Below are positions 31,139 through 33,296 of a stretch of DNA of 33,296 nt, piece by piece. The stretch's first letter is position 1. Each line of letters begins with the position of its first letter. The notes beneath the pieces were generated by a model. That model made no database searches and had not been told where the DNA came from. It worked only from the letters and a program-made list of their open reading frames with translations. Source of the DNA: Anaerolineales bacterium UBA2317 (GTDB taxonomy: Bacteria > Chloroflexota > Anaerolineae > Anaerolineales > Villigracilaceae); the NCBI GenBank assembly GCA_002345215.1, contig DDVH01000040.1, forward strand, positions 3,859 through 37,154. Direction: 5' to 3'. The position numbers and the translations under genes were made by a program.

Positions 31139-33220
31139 TTCTACTTTTACGGCACTCACCTTATATTCGGGGATTTTTGCTATCGGGTCAACCGCCGCGC
31201 CGGTCAATTCATTGGCTGGCACTTCCACGAAATGGAAGGTCATAAAAATCATGCCACGCGGAAGTTTACTGGTTGGGCTGGCTTTGCCAGTCACTGTTCC
31301 GCGTCGTGAAGTGACACGAATCAAATCGCCGTTTTCAACGCCAAGTTTTATAGCATCTTCATCATTGATTTGAATCTCACCTTCTGGCACAACCCAATCT
31401 AATCCTTCAGAGCGGCGACTCATCGTTCCGCCATGCCAGTGTTGCAAGACACGTCCGGTATTCAATACAAACGGATATTCATCATTGGGATTTTCTGCTG
31501 GTTCACGGAAAACTAATGGCGTAAATTTGCCAAGTCCGCGGGTGAATTTTTCTTTATGCAAAATCGGTGTGCCGGGATGGTCGGCTGTTGGGCAGGGCCA
31601 TTGGAGTCCGTTAGGATTCAGCCGAGGATAACTCATCCCAGCCAAAGACGGAGTCAAAGAAGCGATTTCATTCCATACAGCAGAAGCACCCACATAATTC
31701 CAATCTGAAACAGGATGAACTACATCAGCAAAAGTTTTTCCATTTGATTTACTTAATCGTTTGCCCAAATCACAAATGATATCAAGATCACGTTTTGCAT
31801 CACCGCGAATTGGTAAAGCCGGGCGCACAAGTTGCACACGCCTTTCGGTGTTTGTGTACGTGCCTTCTTTTTCAGCAAAACTTACGCCGGGCAAAACCAC
31901 ATGCGCCACTTGCGCGGTTTCATTTAAGAAAATATCTTGCGAAACCAAAAACTCAATTTCGTTTAGCGCCTCGCGCACATGATTCACATTTGGGTCAGAA
32001 AGCATGGGGTTCTCGCCCATGATATACAACGCTTTCACACGTCCATCATGAATGCCTTCCATTAACTCAGTCACTGTTAAGCCCGGCTTTGCAGGAATTT
32101 TTACGGAAGTTTGCCAAGCATTTTCAAATTTTGTTCGCACGGCTTCATCAATCACAGGTTGATAACCCGTAATCACATTCGGAAGCCCACCCACATCACA
32201 TGCGCCTTGTACATTATTTTGTCCGCGCAATGGATTTAATCCGGTGCCGGGTCTGCCAAAGTTGCCAGTTAATAAAGCTAGATTTGCTAACGCTTGCACA
32301 TTATCTACACCATGTGATGATTGTGTGATGCCCATTGCCCAAAAGATCGATGCGCTTCTTGCCCGACTGTATAACTGTGCGGCTTCGACAATTATTTCTG
32401 ACGGGATACCTGTGATGTCCTCAGCCCATTGTGCTGTGCAATCTTGGATTGCTTCTTTGAAGGCATCAAAGTTTTCGGTGCGCGTTTTTATAAATTCATC
32501 GTTTGCTAAACCTTGTTCAAGAATGATGTGCGCCATAGCATTATACAAAGCCACATCCGTCCCTGAACGCGGACGTAAATGTAATGTCGCAAATTCTGCC
32601 AGTTCAATCTCACGCGGGTCAATCAGAATCAACTTCGCGCCATATTGGCGAACCGCTTTTTTCATTTCCAAACTGATGACAGGATGTGCTTCGGTGGTGT
32701 TACTGCCGGTAATCATCAACACATCTGCTAGATGAATATCGGCAATGGAATTGGTCATTGCGCCTGAACCGAGTGTAGTTGCCAGACCGGCAACAGAACT
32801 GGAGTGTCAGAGCCGCGCGCAGTGATCGACGTTATTTGTGCCGATTAATCCGCGCGCTATTTTTTGGAGTAGATAATTTTCTTCGTTGGTGCATTTTGCT
32901 GAAACCAAAAAACCGATTGAATCAGGTCCGTACTTGTCACGAATTTCAAGCAGGCGTTCAGCGACATGATTCATGGCTTCATCCCATGAGACAGGCACAA
33001 GTTCACCGTTCTTTCGCATTAATGGTTTACTTAATCTATCTTTGGCGTGGATGAAGTCATATCCAAACCGCCCTTTGACGCACAAATTGCCTTTATTAGC
33101 AGGTGCATCAAACGGTGATGTGACTTTATAAACAACATTCTCTTTGATGTGTAAATTCAGCATACACCCCACACCGCAATATGGACAAGTAGTCGTAACA
33201 ACTTTATCTTCTTTTATCAT
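31130..33220 (-). CDS. fdhA: Formate dehydrogenase catalytic subunit, selenoprotein (in-frame UGA = Sec138)
   Basis: I annotate one 696-residue protein read through a TGA at 32807-32809. Both sides of the TGA are in the same frame and align with the family: NNVDHCARL, then U138, then HSSSVAGLATTLGSGAMTN. E. coli FdhH has Sec140-His at this point. The cluster motif CPYCGVGC has Cys12, Cys15 and Cys19, with Cys47 and Lys49 in GNLCVKG; Arg332 in PLRGQNNVQGA is the formate-site arginine (E. coli Arg333). A SECIS-like hairpin follows the UGA. GAGGA stands 6 nt before the ATG. Electron-transfer subunits, if any, would lie upstream, outside the window. A sequencing error (TGC or TGT to TGA) is the only simple alternative and would not explain the hairpin. 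Confidence 0.93.
32769..32809 (-). promoter_or_regulatory. SECIS-like hairpin directing Sec insertion at UGA 32807-32809
   Basis: On the minus strand the UGA is followed by 18 nt and then the apical loop GGUCU (32788-32784), closed by GUUGCC/GGCAAC (32794-32789 and 32783-32778). A 3x3 internal loop and a lower helix (CCAGU with ACU-bulge-GG, 32802-32798 and 32774-32769) extend it. E. coli fdhF has the same GGUCU loop at the same 18-nt distance. Unlike E. coli, no bulged U is evident in the upper stem. Confidence 0.88.
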
Positions 33221-33296
33221 GAGTTTCCTCGTTTCTTTATACGAAGTTCGCTCCGGTTGGTTACTTTCTTTCTTTTCTCTTTTTTCTGCCTGTATT
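33221..33296. other. Short region upstream of the Sec-type formate dehydrogenase gene
   Basis: These 76 bases hold the GAGGA ribosome site of the gene (just outside its ATG) and a T/C-rich tract that is A/G-rich on the coding strand. I see no clear promoter boxes; the gene may continue an operon from outside the window. Confidence 0.4.

Noticed and set aside
32758..32820. Frameshift or pseudogene in the second formate dehydrogenase gene
   Set aside because: The two parts are in the same frame and separated only by a TGA at the Sec site, with a SECIS-like hairpin after it. No base is gained or lost, and all other catalytic residues are intact.

Overview
The window looks like a low- to mid-GC bacterial chromosome of the Anaerolineae/Chloroflexota type. 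I infer this from proline/threonine-rich lipoproteins that join LysM to an M23-like domain, LiaF-like membrane proteins, a luciferase-family oxidoreductase of the F420-dependent type, an AlkZ-related protein, and several start codons 6-9 nt behind a TATAAT-like box with no Shine-Dalgarno. The taxonomic call is inference. Genes are packed tightly and no stretch above 300 bases lacks a gene. I saw no tRNA, rRNA, CRISPR array or insertion sequence.

Layout. 1-714: the 3' part of fdhD, the sulfurtransferase needed by formate dehydrogenase. 754-5444 (+): three tandem paralogous lipoproteins (LysM, lysozyme-like segment, M23-like domain), closed by a strong hairpin terminator. 5479-7595 (-): three small membrane proteins of LiaI/LiaF type. 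7695-16468 (-): an eight-gene surface-glycan operon with mostly overlapping start/stop codons (Wzy/ligase-like protein, CslA-like GT2, nucleotidyltransferase-like protein, radical SAM protein, two methyltransferases, flippase, nucleoside phosphorylase). 16530-17633 (+): a divergent GT4 glycosyltransferase. 17638-20710 (-): a TetR regulator with a readable promoter and operator, then DUF4188, DUF2214 and SnoaL-like genes and a luciferase-like oxidoreductase. 20829-22663 (-): a NucS-type nuclease with an unusual N-terminal domain, and an AlkZ-related protein. 22697-25954 (+): pgl, gnd and zwf, the complete oxidative pentose phosphate branch. 26050-28766 (-): a fused MFS/spermidine synthase-like protein and YigZ. 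28819-33220 (-): two formate dehydrogenase catalytic subunits in tandem.

The strongest observation is in the last gene. A simple ORF call splits it in two at an in-frame TGA (32807-32809). That TGA lies exactly where formate dehydrogenases carry selenocysteine or cysteine. It is followed, on the coding strand, by a hairpin with a GGUCU apical loop 18 nt downstream, the same spacing as in E. coli fdhF. I therefore annotate one 696-residue selenoprotein. The gene next to it is a paralog with Cys (TGT) at the same position and no such hairpin, so the locus is a Sec/Cys isoenzyme pair.

A second theme is a set of short palindromic repeats in intergenic gaps that also form coding sequence: they supply the last codons of pgl, the GT4 gene and the nucleotidyltransferase-like gene, and lie in frame inside a methyltransferase and the GT2 gene.
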